Assembly (NCBI RefSeq): GCF_051133435.1
Contig: NZ_JBPGNY010000001.1
Span: forward strand, 62,001 to 126,000
Length of the DNA: 64,000 nt
Origin: JAAYAO01 sp051133435
GTDB lineage: Bacteria; Actinomycetota; Actinomycetes; Propionibacteriales; Propionibacteriaceae
Reading direction: 5' to 3'
Translations under genes and position numbers: made by a program
Notes under the pieces: model-generated
Database searches by the model: none
Told to the model about the DNA's origin: nothing
What the model saw: the letters and a program-made list of their open reading frames with translations, nothing else
Shown here: positions 33,301 through 41,806 of the stretch, one piece after another
How positions within the stretch are numbered: position 1 is the first letter of the stretch
How the letters are laid out: each line of letters opens with the position of its first letter

Positions 33301-34412
33301 AGACCCCCGAGCTCGATCTGCTGGAGAGCTCCGAGCAGTCCGAGTTGCGTGCCGCGGTGCGCACCGCCGTCACCGACGGTGCGGCCGCCGGCCATGAGAC
33401 CGCGATCGGTGGTCCGTGGCGCTTCACCACCCCCGACCTCGGTCTGGCCGGCCTGGCCATCGCCGAAGACCTGGACGGGGTGGGCCTGGGAGTGCGCGAA
33501 CTCGGCCTGGTCGCCGAAGAGCTCGGTCGCTGCCTGGCCGCCCCGGCCTTCCTGACCTCATCGGTGGTGGCGACCCGGGCGCTGTCGGCAAGCGACTCCC
33601 CCGCTGCTCGCGAGGCCCTGCGCGGATTGGCGTCCGGAACCCGCACCGCAGTGCTGGTGGTGCCGGGCCCGACCACCGCCTACGACGAGTTCCCCGCCCG
33701 GGTACAGGCCACCGGGGCCGATGATGACGTTGTGCTCACCGGGGTGGTCGAGGTGGTACCCGGTGCCGGCTGGGCCGACCTGTTCGTGGTGCCGGCCATG
33801 CTGGACCGCACCCCGGTACTGGCCCTGGTCGACGGCACCGAGCACGTCTCGGTCGAGGTCGAGGTGAGCCTGGACGAGACCCGTCCGGTGGCCACGGTGA
33901 GCCTGGACCGGACCCCGGCGGCCGTGATCGCCCGCGGCACCCACGCCGAGGAGGATCTGCGAGCGGCGCTGAATGTCGGCGCCGCGGTCCTGTGCGCCGA
34001 GCGGGTCGGGATCATGGAGTGGGCGGTCACCGCCTCGGCCGACTATCTCGGCCAGCGTTACCAGTTCGGCCAGTTGATCGGCTCCTACCAGGCCCTGCGG
34101 CACGCCAACGCCCGGATGTGGATCGACACCTCACAGGCCCGCGCGATCACCGCTCACGCGCTGGCCGCCCACGACGACGACCCGTCCGAACTTGCCCTGG
34201 CCACCGGCCTGGCCGCGGCCTTCACGGCTCAGCGGGGACTGCTGACCCTGGAACAGGCCCAGCAGTTGCACGGCGGGATCGGCTTCACCTGGGAGCACCC
34301 GCTGCATTGGTATTTGAAGCGGGCGATGGCCGATTCGGTGCTGTTCGGCAACGATGAGCGGCACCGTCGCCGGGTCGGCGAACTCACCGACCTGATTCCC
34401 GCGTCCGGCTGA
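33297..34412 (+). CDS. Acyl-CoA dehydrogenase-like subunit (second of a pair)
   Basis: A 371-residue ACAD-fold protein starting MKTPELDLLESSEQSELR, with GLAGLAIAEDLDGVGLGVRE, CAERVGIMEWAVTASADYLG and the C-terminal QLHGGIGFTWEHPLHWYLKR that contacts flavin in this family. The middle beta-domain is poorly conserved. ATG 33297 overlaps the previous stop as ATGA, indicating coupling. Paired ACAD genes of this kind form alpha2-beta2 enzymes for bulky acyl-CoAs, such as sterol side chains, in mycobacteria; applying that here is inference. Confidence 0.85.
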   Translation: MKTPELDLLESSEQSELRAAVRTAVTDGAAAGHETAIGGPWRFTTPDLGLAGLAIAEDLDGVGLGVRELGLVAEELGRCLAAPAFLTSSVVATRALSASDSPAAREALRGLASGTRTAVLVVPGPTTAYDEFPARVQATGADDDVVLTGVVEVVPGAGWADLFVVPAMLDRTPVLALVDGTEHVSVEVEVSLDETRPVATVSLDRTPAAVIARGTHAEEDLRAALNVGAAVLCAERVGIMEWAVTASADYLGQRYQFGQLIGSYQALRHANARMWIDTSQARAITAHALAAHDDDPSELALATGLAAAFTAQRGLLTLEQAQQLHGGIGFTWEHPLHWYLKRAMADSVLFGNDERHRRRVGELTDLIPASG

Positions 34413-34431
34413 GAAAGAGGACCCACCCGTC

Positions 34432-35244
34432 ATGGAGCAGTTGCTGGTCGATCAGCCCGAACCGGGTCTGTTCGTGCTCACCCTGAACAAGCCCGAGCGG
34501 CTCAATCCACTGTCGCTGACGGTGGTGCGCGAATTGCACGAGGCTCTCGGCGAGCTCGACCGCTCGCGGCATGTGCGCGGCGTGGTGATCACCGGTGCCG
34601 GACGAGGGTTCTGCTCCGGGGCGGAGTTGCGGCCGAACGAGGAAATGTCTGACGCGCGTCCGGCCGAGAACCAGAACCCGATGTCGCACATGTTCGGGAT
34701 GCAGGAGTTGATCGCCTCCCTGCATGACCGGGTTCACCGAATGAAGGCGCCGGTGGTCGCGGCGGTGAACGGCCCGGCGGTCGGTGGCGGCCTGTCCCTG
34801 TCGTTGGCCTGCGACCTGCGCTACGCCGCCGAGTCGGCCCAATTCGGAGCGGTCTTCATCAAGGTCGGGGTCTCGGGGGCAGACATGGGCTGCTCCTACT
34901 TCCTGCCCCGCATCGTGGGTGCCGCCCGGGCGACCGAACTGATGATGACCGGACGGATCTTCTCGGCCGCGGAGGCGCAGGAATACGGACTGGTGCTCGA
35001 TGTGGTGCCCGATGGCACGGTCGTCGACACCGCCCTGGCGAAGCTGCGCGAGATCGCGCAGAACGCGCCGATGGCGGTGTGGATGACCAAACAGACCATG
35101 TGGCTGAACATGGGTGCCGGGTCATTGCGGCAGGCCCTGGACGTGGAGAACCGCACCCAGACCATGCTCACCGGTTCGGGTGAGACCGACCGGGCCAGGG
35201 AGGCCTTCGTGAACAAGACCTCCCCGACCTGGCTGGACCTGTGA
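34432..35244 (+). CDS. Enoyl-CoA hydratase/isomerase family protein
   Basis: A 270-residue crotonase-fold enzyme. Oxyanion-hole segments are VITGAGRGFCSGAEL and VAAVNGPAVGGGLSLSLACD; DLRYAAESAQFGAVFIKVGV and MGCSYFLPRIVGAARATEL follow. It would hydrate or isomerise an enoyl-CoA produced by the upstream acyl-CoA dehydrogenases, from which it is separated by 19 nt. The exact substrate is unknown. AAAGAGG lies upstream of the ATG. Confidence 0.9.
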   Translation: MEQLLVDQPEPGLFVLTLNKPERLNPLSLTVVRELHEALGELDRSRHVRGVVITGAGRGFCSGAELRPNEEMSDARPAENQNPMSHMFGMQELIASLHDRVHRMKAPVVAAVNGPAVGGGLSLSLACDLRYAAESAQFGAVFIKVGVSGADMGCSYFLPRIVGAARATELMMTGRIFSAAEAQEYGLVLDVVPDGTVVDTALAKLREIAQNAPMAVWMTKQTMWLNMGAGSLRQALDVENRTQTMLTGSGETDRAREAFVNKTSPTWLDL

Positions 35245-35263
35245 ACTCTGCCCCGCAGTGATC

Positions 35264-35289
35264 CCGCGGCCCGGGCTCGGGGCTCGCGG
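35264..35289. terminator. GC-rich hairpin between convergent enoyl-CoA hydratase and nusA genes
   Basis: CCGCG at 35264-35268 pairs with CGCGG at 35285-35289, with GCCC/GGGC pairing inside. It lies in the 61-nt gap between two converging stops. Confidence 0.45.
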
Positions 35290-35305
35290 TTGGTCGAAGG
35301 TTCGC

Positions 35306-36274
35306 TCAGACCTCGGTGTCGGGCCGGATGTCGATCCGCCAGCCGGTGAGCCGGGCGGCCAGCCGGGCGTTCTGGCCCTCCTTGCCGATCGCCAGCGACA
35401 GCTTGTAGTCCGGCACGATCACCCGGGCCTGCCGACGCTCGGGGTCGACCACGGTCACCGAGGACACCTTCGCCGGTGACAAGGCCTCACCGACGAACTC
35501 GGCCGGATCGTCCGACCAGTCGATGATGTCGATCTTCTCGCCGTTCAACTCGTTCATCACCGAACGCACCCGCTGCCCCATCTGCCCGATGCACGCACCC
35601 TTGGCCGAGACCGACGGATCGTGGCTGACCACCGCGATCTTGCTGCGGTGACCGGCCTCGCGGGCCACACCCTTGATCTCGACGACCCCGTCCTCGATCT
35701 CCGGCACCTCCAGTCGGAACAGTTTCTCGACCAGTTGCGGGTGGGTGCGCGAGACCACGACCTGGGGTCCGGTGGGCTCGCGGCGCACCGCCACCACGTA
35801 CACCCGCATCCGGGTGCCGTGCGCGTAGTTCTCGCCGGGCACCTGTTCGGCCGCCGGCAGGATCGCCTCGATATCGCCCAGATCGACCCGCACCACGCGC
35901 GGGTCGCGGCTCTGCTGCACCACCCCGAACAGGATGTCGCCCTCGGCGGCGGAGAACTTGCCGTACTTGCGTTCGTCCTCGGCATCGCGCAAGCGCTGCA
36001 TGATCACCTGCCGGGCGGTGGCCGCGGCCACTCGTCCGAAGCCGGACGGGGTGTGATCGAACTCGGCGATCACATTGCCCTCCTCGTCCAGTTCGGGGGC
36101 CAGCACCTGCACCACCCCGCTCTTGCGGTGCAGCGACACCCGAGCACCGGGCACCGAGTCGGGGGTCTTGTGGTAGGCGGTCAGCAGCGCTTCCTCCAGC
36201 GCGGCGACCAACACATCCAGGGCAACGCCCTTGTCGCGTTCGATCATCCGCAGTGCGGCCATATCGATATCCAT
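35306..36274 (-). CDS. nusA: Transcription termination/antitermination factor NusA
   Basis: Binds RNA polymerase and nascent RNA. The 322-residue protein has the N-terminal polymerase-binding domain (MDIDMAALRMIERDKGVALD to about residue 110), S1 (ENYAHGTRMRVYVVAVRREP region) and two KH domains (ACIGQMGQRVRSVMNELNGE; LSLAIGKEGQNARLAARLTG). It lacks the C-terminal acidic repeats of enterobacterial NusA, as usual for actinobacteria. ATG 36274 is 1 nt from the rimP stop. Nothing related follows: ylxR–infB, its usual downstream partners, are 14.4 kb away. Confidence 0.96.
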   Translation of the reverse strand: MDIDMAALRMIERDKGVALDVLVAALEEALLTAYHKTPDSVPGARVSLHRKSGVVQVLAPELDEEGNVIAEFDHTPSGFGRVAAATARQVIMQRLRDAEDERKYGKFSAAEGDILFGVVQQSRDPRVVRVDLGDIEAILPAAEQVPGENYAHGTRMRVYVVAVRREPTGPQVVVSRTHPQLVEKLFRLEVPEIEDGVVEIKGVAREAGHRSKIAVVSHDPSVSAKGACIGQMGQRVRSVMNELNGEKIDIIDWSDDPAEFVGEALSPAKVSSVTVVDPERRQARVIVPDYKLSLAIGKEGQNARLAARLTGWRIDIRPDTEV

Positions 36275-36275
36275 G

Positions 36276-36812
36276 TCAGCTCTCCAGCTCTTCAGTTGTG
36301 TCCTCGGCACGCATCTTGGTCAGCTCCACCTGGATGACCGCCTTGCGCACCTCGCCGAGGTCGATGGTGATGTTCTTCGTGGTGGTCTTCTTCGGGCCCT
36401 TGGCGCCCTTGACCGGAGGTATTTCCACTTCCAACGTCGCCGAAGTGTCATCGGTTTCCCGGATCCGGCCGGTGACGGTTTCGGCGCCCTCGCGCTCGAC
36501 CTTGACCAGCCGTCCGATGTTGCGGCGCCAGTGCTTGGGTTCGGTAAGCGGTCGGGTGACACCCCGGGAGGTGATTTCCAGGGTGTAGGGACGGCTGCCG
36601 GTGGCCGGCTCGTCGTCCAGTGCCCGGGAGATTGCCTGGCTGGCGCGGGTGATGTCGTCCAGCAAGGGGCCGCGACCCTCGGGGCCGTCGCCGTCGACGA
36701 TCACTCGTACCACGGCATGGCGCGAGCCACCGACGATGTCGAGCGATTCCAGCTCCAACTCGTGTTCGGTGAGGATGTCGCGGACGATCACGGAAAGCTT
36801 GTCGGCTTGCAC
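36276..36812 (-). CDS. rimP: Ribosome maturation factor RimP
   Basis: Assists 30S assembly. The 178-residue product shows LESLDIVGGSRHAVVRVIVD, ITRASQAISRALDDEP and YTLEITSRGVTRPLTEPKHW, the RimP core, then a variable C-terminus. A conventional head of the rimP–nusA operon; GGGAGGACACCG precedes the start codon. It is divergent from a lipoprotein gene, as in many actinobacteria. Confidence 0.95.
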   Translation of the reverse strand: MQADKLSVIVRDILTEHELELESLDIVGGSRHAVVRVIVDGDGPEGRGPLLDDITRASQAISRALDDEPATGSRPYTLEITSRGVTRPLTEPKHWRRNIGRLVKVEREGAETVTGRIRETDDTSATLEVEIPPVKGAKGPKKTTTKNITIDLGEVRKAVIQVELTKMRAEDTTEELES

Positions 36813-36871
36813 GGTGTCCTCCCGGGTTCTGTTGTCCTACGCGGTTGTGAATCGACCATCTTACCCGCCGC

Positions 36872-36877
36872 TAGGCT
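36872..36877 (+). promoter_or_regulatory. Leaderless -10 element of the DUF4439 lipoprotein gene
   Basis: TAGGCT is separated by exactly 6 nt from the ATG at 36884, with no Shine-Dalgarno, as expected for a leaderless transcript. Confidence 0.5.
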
Positions 36878-36883
36878 TGGGTC

Positions 36884-37837
36884 ATGCTTGTCAGCCGCCG
36901 CACCCTGTTCGCCTGGTTGGGAGCCGGTACCGCGGCCGCTCTGACCGGGTGCGCGGTGAGTGACCCCCGGGTGTCCGAACCCACCGAGCCCCACTGGTCA
37001 CCGACCCCCACCCCCAGTCCGACCCAGCAGCCCGAAGTGCAACTGGCTGTGCAGCGCGAGGCCGAACTCGCCGCCCGGGCCGCCTCGATCATGCCGATCG
37101 CCGGGGCCGGGTCGAAGGTGGTCACCGCCGCCCGAGACGCCCATCAGGCACATGTCGACCAGTTTGGCGAGCATTTCGGGCCGATCGACCCGCCCACGAC
37201 CCCCACTCCCCAACCCGCCCAGGGTCTGGCTGCGGCGGTCACCGCCTGGTCGGAGGAACTGACTGCCGTCGCCGCCGAACACCGCAGCCAGGCCCTGCTC
37301 GTTTCGGGCCGGCTCGGGTTGTTCTTCGCCTCCTGTGCCGGTTTCGCGACCGTGCTGGCCCGGCAGGGCACCACCTTCAAGGTCCCGATCGGCAGCGCCG
37401 AGCCCGATGAGTTCGTGCCGATCAGCGATACCGATGCGCTCACCCTGCTGGTCGAGCAGCTGCACGCCGCCCGGTACGCCTACCAAACCGCCCTGGGCGC
37501 CTTCCAACTGTCGGACGAGCGTCGCACCCCCCTGGAGGCACGCGACCGGGCGATCAGCACACTGCGGGACCGGCTCAGTGCGGCCCTGGTCGATCGTGGG
37601 GTCGCCCCACCACCTGCCGAACCCGCCTACGAGGTGCCGCGCCCCAAGGACCCGGCTGCGGCGATCGCGCTGACCCGAGGTGTGGAGCAGCGGCTGTTGC
37701 CGTTCGTCGGGGCCGCGGTGGCCGGGGTGGCCGCCGGTGACGACCTGCGCGCGGTGGTGGTCGACGAGCTCACCGCCACCACTGCTCGGCTGGTGGCTGC
37801 CGGGGGCGGGCTGCCCCGCTGGCCCGGCCTGGCCTGA
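36884..37837 (+). CDS. Tat/Sec lipoprotein with ferritin-like DUF4439 domain
   Basis: A 317-residue predicted lipoprotein. The N-terminus SRRTLFAWLGAGTAAALTGC combines a twin-arginine-like SRRTLF motif with lipobox LTGC (Cys at about residue 22). A Pro/Thr-rich linker follows to about residue 50. The C-terminal 140 residues, from LTLLVEQLHAARYAYQTALG to RLVAAGGGLPRW, are all-helical and match DUF4439, a ferritin-like four-helix fold often encoded next to rimP. No function is established. It ends 3 nt from the convergent proS stop. Confidence 0.75.
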   Translation: MLVSRRTLFAWLGAGTAAALTGCAVSDPRVSEPTEPHWSPTPTPSPTQQPEVQLAVQREAELAARAASIMPIAGAGSKVVTAARDAHQAHVDQFGEHFGPIDPPTTPTPQPAQGLAAAVTAWSEELTAVAAEHRSQALLVSGRLGLFFASCAGFATVLARQGTTFKVPIGSAEPDEFVPISDTDALTLLVEQLHAARYAYQTALGAFQLSDERRTPLEARDRAISTLRDRLSAALVDRGVAPPPAEPAYEVPRPKDPAAAIALTRGVEQRLLPFVGAAVAGVAAGDDLRAVVVDELTATTARLVAAGGGLPRWPGLA

Positions 37838-37840
37838 TCC

Positions 37841-39622
37841 TCAGCCGCGAACCGCGGCCAGCACTCGCTCGACCGCCTCGGTGACCGGAACCTCTTCGCG
37901 GTCGCCCGACTTGCGGTCGCGCAGTTCGACCATGCCGTTGGCAAGGCCGCGGCCGACCACGACCGAGGTCGGCATACCGAGCACCTCGGCGTCGGCGAAC
38001 TTGACCCCGGGGCTGGCCTTGCGGTCGTCGAGCAGCACCTCCAGGCCCTGTTCGGCCAGGTCGGCGGCGAGCTTCTCGGCGGCCTCGGCGATCTCGTCGC
38101 CCTTGCCGGTGGCCAGCACGTGGACGTCGAAGGGCGCCAGCGCCTTGGGCCAGCACAGGCCGGCCTCGTCGCTGGTGCTCTCGGCCACCGCGGCGACCGC
38201 GCGGGAGACCCCGATGCCGTAGGAACCCATGGTCACCACGGTGCGCTTGCCGTTGGCGTCCAGCACCTGCAGGTCGAGGGCCTCGGCATACTTGCGGCCG
38301 AGTTGGAAGATGTGGCCCATCTCGATACCGCGGGCCAGGCTCATCGGGCCCGAGCCGTCGGGGGCCGGGTCGCCCTCGCGCAGTTCGGCGACATCGATCA
38401 CCCCGTCGGCGGTGAAGTCGCGTCCGGCGACCAGATCGAAGACGTGCTTGCCGGGCTCGTTCGCCCCGGTCACCCAGCGCGAACCGTCCACCACCGCCGG
38501 GTCGATCAGGTACGTGACCGCGTCGGCGGGCGCGACCTCGCCATCGGCGAGTTCGCCCACCCCCAGCACCTGTGAGCCGACATAGCCCTTGACCAGGCGC
38601 GGGTGGGCGGCGAAGTCCTCATCCGAAAAGGGCACCACGGTGGCCGGTTCGAAGACCACCTCGAGCCGCTTCATGTCGACCTCACGGTCACCGGGCAGGC
38701 CGATCGCGACGGCCTCGGTGCTGCCGTCCAGATGCTCCACCCGGAACAGCACGTTCTTGAGCATGTCCGCCGCCGCCCAGGGACGGTCGTCGCGGGGCAC
38801 GCGTTCGTTGGCGACCTGCACCAGTTGTTCGATGGTGGCCGCATCAGGGGTCTCTTCCACCCGGGCTGCGGGCACGTGGGCGTGGTCGAGGGCCTCGCCG
38901 GGTTCGCGACGCACCGCCTCCACATTGGCCGCGAAACCACCCGGCGACCGGACGAAGGTGTCCTCGCCGTTGTCGGCCACGGCCAGGAATTCCTCGGAGG
39001 CCGAACCACCCATCGCCCCCGAGGTGGCCTGCACGATCACGTAGTCGAGACCGAGCCGGTCGAAGATCCGGATGTAGGCCGCACGGTGGGCGTCGTAGGA
39101 GGCCTGCAGGCCGTCCTGGTCGATGTCGAAGGAATAGGAGTCCTTCATCACGAACTCGCGGCCACGCAACAACCCCGCCCGGGGTCGCGCCTCGTCGCGG
39201 TACTTGGTTTGGATCTGGTACAGCGACAGCGGCAGGTCCTTGTACGAGGAGTACAGGTCCTTCACCAGCAGGGTGAACATCTCCTCGTGGGTGGGGCCCA
39301 ACAGGTAGTCGTTGTCGCGGCGGTCCTTGAGCCGGAAGAGATTGTCGCCGTATTCGGTCCACCGGTTGGTCGCCTCATAGGGCTCGCGCGGCAGCAGGGC
39401 CGGGAAGGACACCTCCTGGGCGCCCATCGCGTCCATCTCCTCGCGGACGATCTGCTCGACCTTGCGCAATACCTTCAACCCCAGCGGCAGCCAGGTGTAG
39501 ATCCCCGGGGCGGCGCGGCGGATGTAGCCGGCACGCACCAGCCACCGGTGGCTGGGCACCTCGGCATCGGCCGGGTCCTCCCGCAGCGTGCGGACGAAAA
39601 GCTGCGACATTCTGGTGATCAA
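37841..39622 (-). CDS. proS: Prolyl-tRNA synthetase (bacterial type)
   Basis: Charges tRNA(Pro). The 593-residue enzyme has class II motif regions GYIRRAAPGIYTWLPLGLKV, YRDEARPRAGLLRGREFVMK (motif 2) and MGSYGIGVSRAVAAVAES (motif 3), with an INS editing domain between motifs 2 and 3 (about residues 225-385) and a C-terminal anticodon domain. I use the TTG at 39622: AGGAG is 7 nt upstream, whereas the ATG at 39610 would be 19 nt away. The ybaK gene that polishes its errors is elsewhere in the window. Confidence 0.95.
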   Translation of the reverse strand: MITRMSQLFVRTLREDPADAEVPSHRWLVRAGYIRRAAPGIYTWLPLGLKVLRKVEQIVREEMDAMGAQEVSFPALLPREPYEATNRWTEYGDNLFRLKDRRDNDYLLGPTHEEMFTLLVKDLYSSYKDLPLSLYQIQTKYRDEARPRAGLLRGREFVMKDSYSFDIDQDGLQASYDAHRAAYIRIFDRLGLDYVIVQATSGAMGGSASEEFLAVADNGEDTFVRSPGGFAANVEAVRREPGEALDHAHVPAARVEETPDAATIEQLVQVANERVPRDDRPWAAADMLKNVLFRVEHLDGSTEAVAIGLPGDREVDMKRLEVVFEPATVVPFSDEDFAAHPRLVKGYVGSQVLGVGELADGEVAPADAVTYLIDPAVVDGSRWVTGANEPGKHVFDLVAGRDFTADGVIDVAELREGDPAPDGSGPMSLARGIEMGHIFQLGRKYAEALDLQVLDANGKRTVVTMGSYGIGVSRAVAAVAESTSDEAGLCWPKALAPFDVHVLATGKGDEIAEAAEKLAADLAEQGLEVLLDDRKASPGVKFADAEVLGMPTSVVVGRGLANGMVELRDRKSGDREEVPVTEAVERVLAAVRG

Positions 39623-39720
39623 CGAAGCACTCCTGAAGCGTGGTCGGGCTCGATCACCCTAGTACACGCGCCGATCCCGCCACACGACCCGACGGCGGCG
39701 AGGGGCCGGTACAAAACCGA

Positions 39721-40584
39721 TCAGTACAAGATGGTGGCGAACTCCCCCACCTCGTCGAAACCGCACCGTCGGTAGGTCGCGCGGGCCCGTTCGTTGAAAT
39801 CGTTGACGTACAGCGACACCACCGGGAACTCCTGACGGGCCAGGATCACCACCTGGGCCATCAGCCCGGCGGCGATTCCGGTGCCGCGCAGTTCCGGGTG
39901 CAACCACACCCCCTGCACCTGGCACACCTGCCGGGCGGCCGACCCGATATCGGACTTGAACAACACCTGGCCGTGTTCGTTCACCCACCCGTAGGAGCGT
40001 CCGGATTCGATCAGTTGGCGCACGTAATAGCGGTAGTGGGTGGAGTTGTTGCCGAGCACCGGTGAGACCCCCACCTCCTCTGTGTACATCGCGATCGCGG
40101 CCTCGACGTAGGCGTCCCAGTGCTCCAGCCCGATCCGGCGCACCCGCGGGTCCCCGGCGATCGGCGGGTCGGTGTCGATGGTCATCAACGGTTGCCGGGC
40201 GCGCACCTCGCGGGCATCGACCCAACTGCCGCCCCAGCGCTGGCACAGTCCACGCCACAGGCTCATCGCCACCGGGGCGGGCCCGACGATGGAGGAGCAC
40301 TTGCGCACCGGCCCGGCGTATTCGATGAAGGCGTCCAGGGCGGCGGGGGTGGCGTTGATCGGGACGAAGTTCGACCCGGCGTGCAGCATCGACACCAGTT
40401 CGCCGTCCTCCCAGTACCCCCACACCTGGCAGCCCAGCAGGAACGGGTCGAGTCCACCGCTGCGCACCCGGGAGGCGACGAAGACGTTCTCGACCGGCTG
40501 CGACGACAACAGCCGCACCGCGGCTTCGAGATGTTCAGTTCCGAGCACCGACACCCCGGTGCGCTGTTGTTCGTCGATGGTCAT
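39721..40584 (-). CDS. GNAT acetyltransferase with N-terminal DUF4081 domain
   Basis: A 287-residue protein. The first 130 residues match DUF4081 (LLSSQPVENVFVASRVRSGG, WGYWEDGELVSMLHAGSNFV); the rest is a GNAT domain with the acetyl-CoA loop QVQGVWLHPELRGTGIAAGL (RGTG pyrophosphate-binding motif) and FNERARATYRRCGFDEVGEF. This pairing and its position directly after ispG reproduce Rv2867c in M. tuberculosis. The substrate is unknown. It is 5 nt from ispG. Confidence 0.88.
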   Translation of the reverse strand: MTIDEQQRTGVSVLGTEHLEAAVRLLSSQPVENVFVASRVRSGGLDPFLLGCQVWGYWEDGELVSMLHAGSNFVPINATPAALDAFIEYAGPVRKCSSIVGPAPVAMSLWRGLCQRWGGSWVDAREVRARQPLMTIDTDPPIAGDPRVRRIGLEHWDAYVEAAIAMYTEEVGVSPVLGNNSTHYRYYVRQLIESGRSYGWVNEHGQVLFKSDIGSAARQVCQVQGVWLHPELRGTGIAAGLMAQVVILARQEFPVVSLYVNDFNERARATYRRCGFDEVGEFATILY

Positions 40585-40589
40585 CGGGG

Positions 40590-41744
40590 TCAGCCGCCGA
40601 CTTCAACCACCGGGGGGCCCGATTCGCTCGACTCCCCCATCTCGTCGGCGATCCGCAGCGCTTCCTCGATCAGGGTTTCCACGATCATCGATTCGGGCAC
40701 GGTCTTGATCACCTCACCCTTGACGAAGATCTGTCCCTTGCCGTTACCGGAGGCCACCCCGAGGTCGGCCTCGCGGGCCTCACCGGGCCCGTTCACCACA
40801 CAGCCCATCACCGCGACCCGCAGCGGGACGGTGAGCCCCTCGAGTCCGGCGGTGACCTGGTCGGCCAGCTTGTAGACGTCGACCTGGGCCCGGCCACAGG
40901 ACGGGCAGGAGACGATCTCGAGCTTGCGCGGGCGCAGGTTCAGGGATTCGAGGATCTTGATGCCGACCTTGATCTCCTCCACCGGCGGGGCCGACAGCGA
41001 CACCCGGATGGTGTCACCGATGCCCTGGCTGAGCAGGGCGCCGAAGGCCACCGCCGACTTGATCGTGCCCTGGAAGGCCGGCCCGGCCTCGGTCACGCCC
41101 AGGTGCAGCGGGTAGTCGCAGGCCTCGGCGAGTTGCTGGTAGGCCCGCACCATCACGATCGGGTCGTTGTGCTTCACCGAGATCTTGAAATCCCGGAAGC
41201 CGTGTTCCTCGAACAGGGACGCTTCCCACAGCGCCGATTCGACCAACGCCTCGGAGGTGGCCGAGCCGTACTTGGCCAGCAGCCGCTTGTCCAACGATCC
41301 GGCGTTCACCCCGATCCGCAGCGACACCCCGGCGTCGGAGGCCGCCTTGGCGATCTCCCCCACTCGGTCGTCGAAGGCCTTGATGTTGCCGGGGTTCACC
41401 CGCACCGCCGCACAACCGGCGTCGATCGCGGCGAAGACGTAACGGGGCTGGAAGTGGATGTCGGCGATCACCGGGATCTGGCTGCGCTGGGCGATCTGGG
41501 GCAGGGCCTCGGCGTCGTCACTGCTGGGCACCGCCACCCGGACGATGTCGCAGCCGGCCGCGGTCAGTTCGGCGATCTGCTGCAGGGTCGCGTTGACGTC
41601 GGCGGTGAGCGTGGTGGTCATCGACTGCACCGAAATCGGGGCGTCCCCGCCCACGTCCACCTTGCCGACCTTGATCTTGCGGCTCTTGCGCCGCGGAGCC
41701 AGGGTGACCGGTGCGGGCTGGGGCATGCCCAAGGCGGTGGTCAT
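40590..41744 (-). CDS. ispG: 4-hydroxy-3-methylbut-2-enyl diphosphate synthase
   Basis: The 4Fe-4S enzyme of the MEP isoprenoid pathway. The 384-residue product has the TIM-barrel part (GGDAPISVQSMTTTLTADVN, VRVNPGNIKAFDDRVG, LRIGVNAGSLDKRLLAKYGS) and the cluster Cys residues in VSCPSCGRAQVD and VMGCVVNGPGEA. Short actinobacterial form without the plant insert. It is coordinated with dxr, which is two genes upstream on the same strand. AGGAGAGGAAG lies before the ATG. Confidence 0.96.
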   Translation of the reverse strand: MTTALGMPQPAPVTLAPRRKSRKIKVGKVDVGGDAPISVQSMTTTLTADVNATLQQIAELTAAGCDIVRVAVPSSDDAEALPQIAQRSQIPVIADIHFQPRYVFAAIDAGCAAVRVNPGNIKAFDDRVGEIAKAASDAGVSLRIGVNAGSLDKRLLAKYGSATSEALVESALWEASLFEEHGFRDFKISVKHNDPIVMVRAYQQLAEACDYPLHLGVTEAGPAFQGTIKSAVAFGALLSQGIGDTIRVSLSAPPVEEIKVGIKILESLNLRPRKLEIVSCPSCGRAQVDVYKLADQVTAGLEGLTVPLRVAVMGCVVNGPGEAREADLGVASGNGKGQIFVKGEVIKTVPESMIVETLIEEALRIADEMGESSESGPPVVEVGG

Positions 41745-41806
41745 AGCGCTTCCTCTCCTCGTCTACTTGCCAAGTCTGTCATTGCGCCGGCGGCACATCG
41801 TGCACC

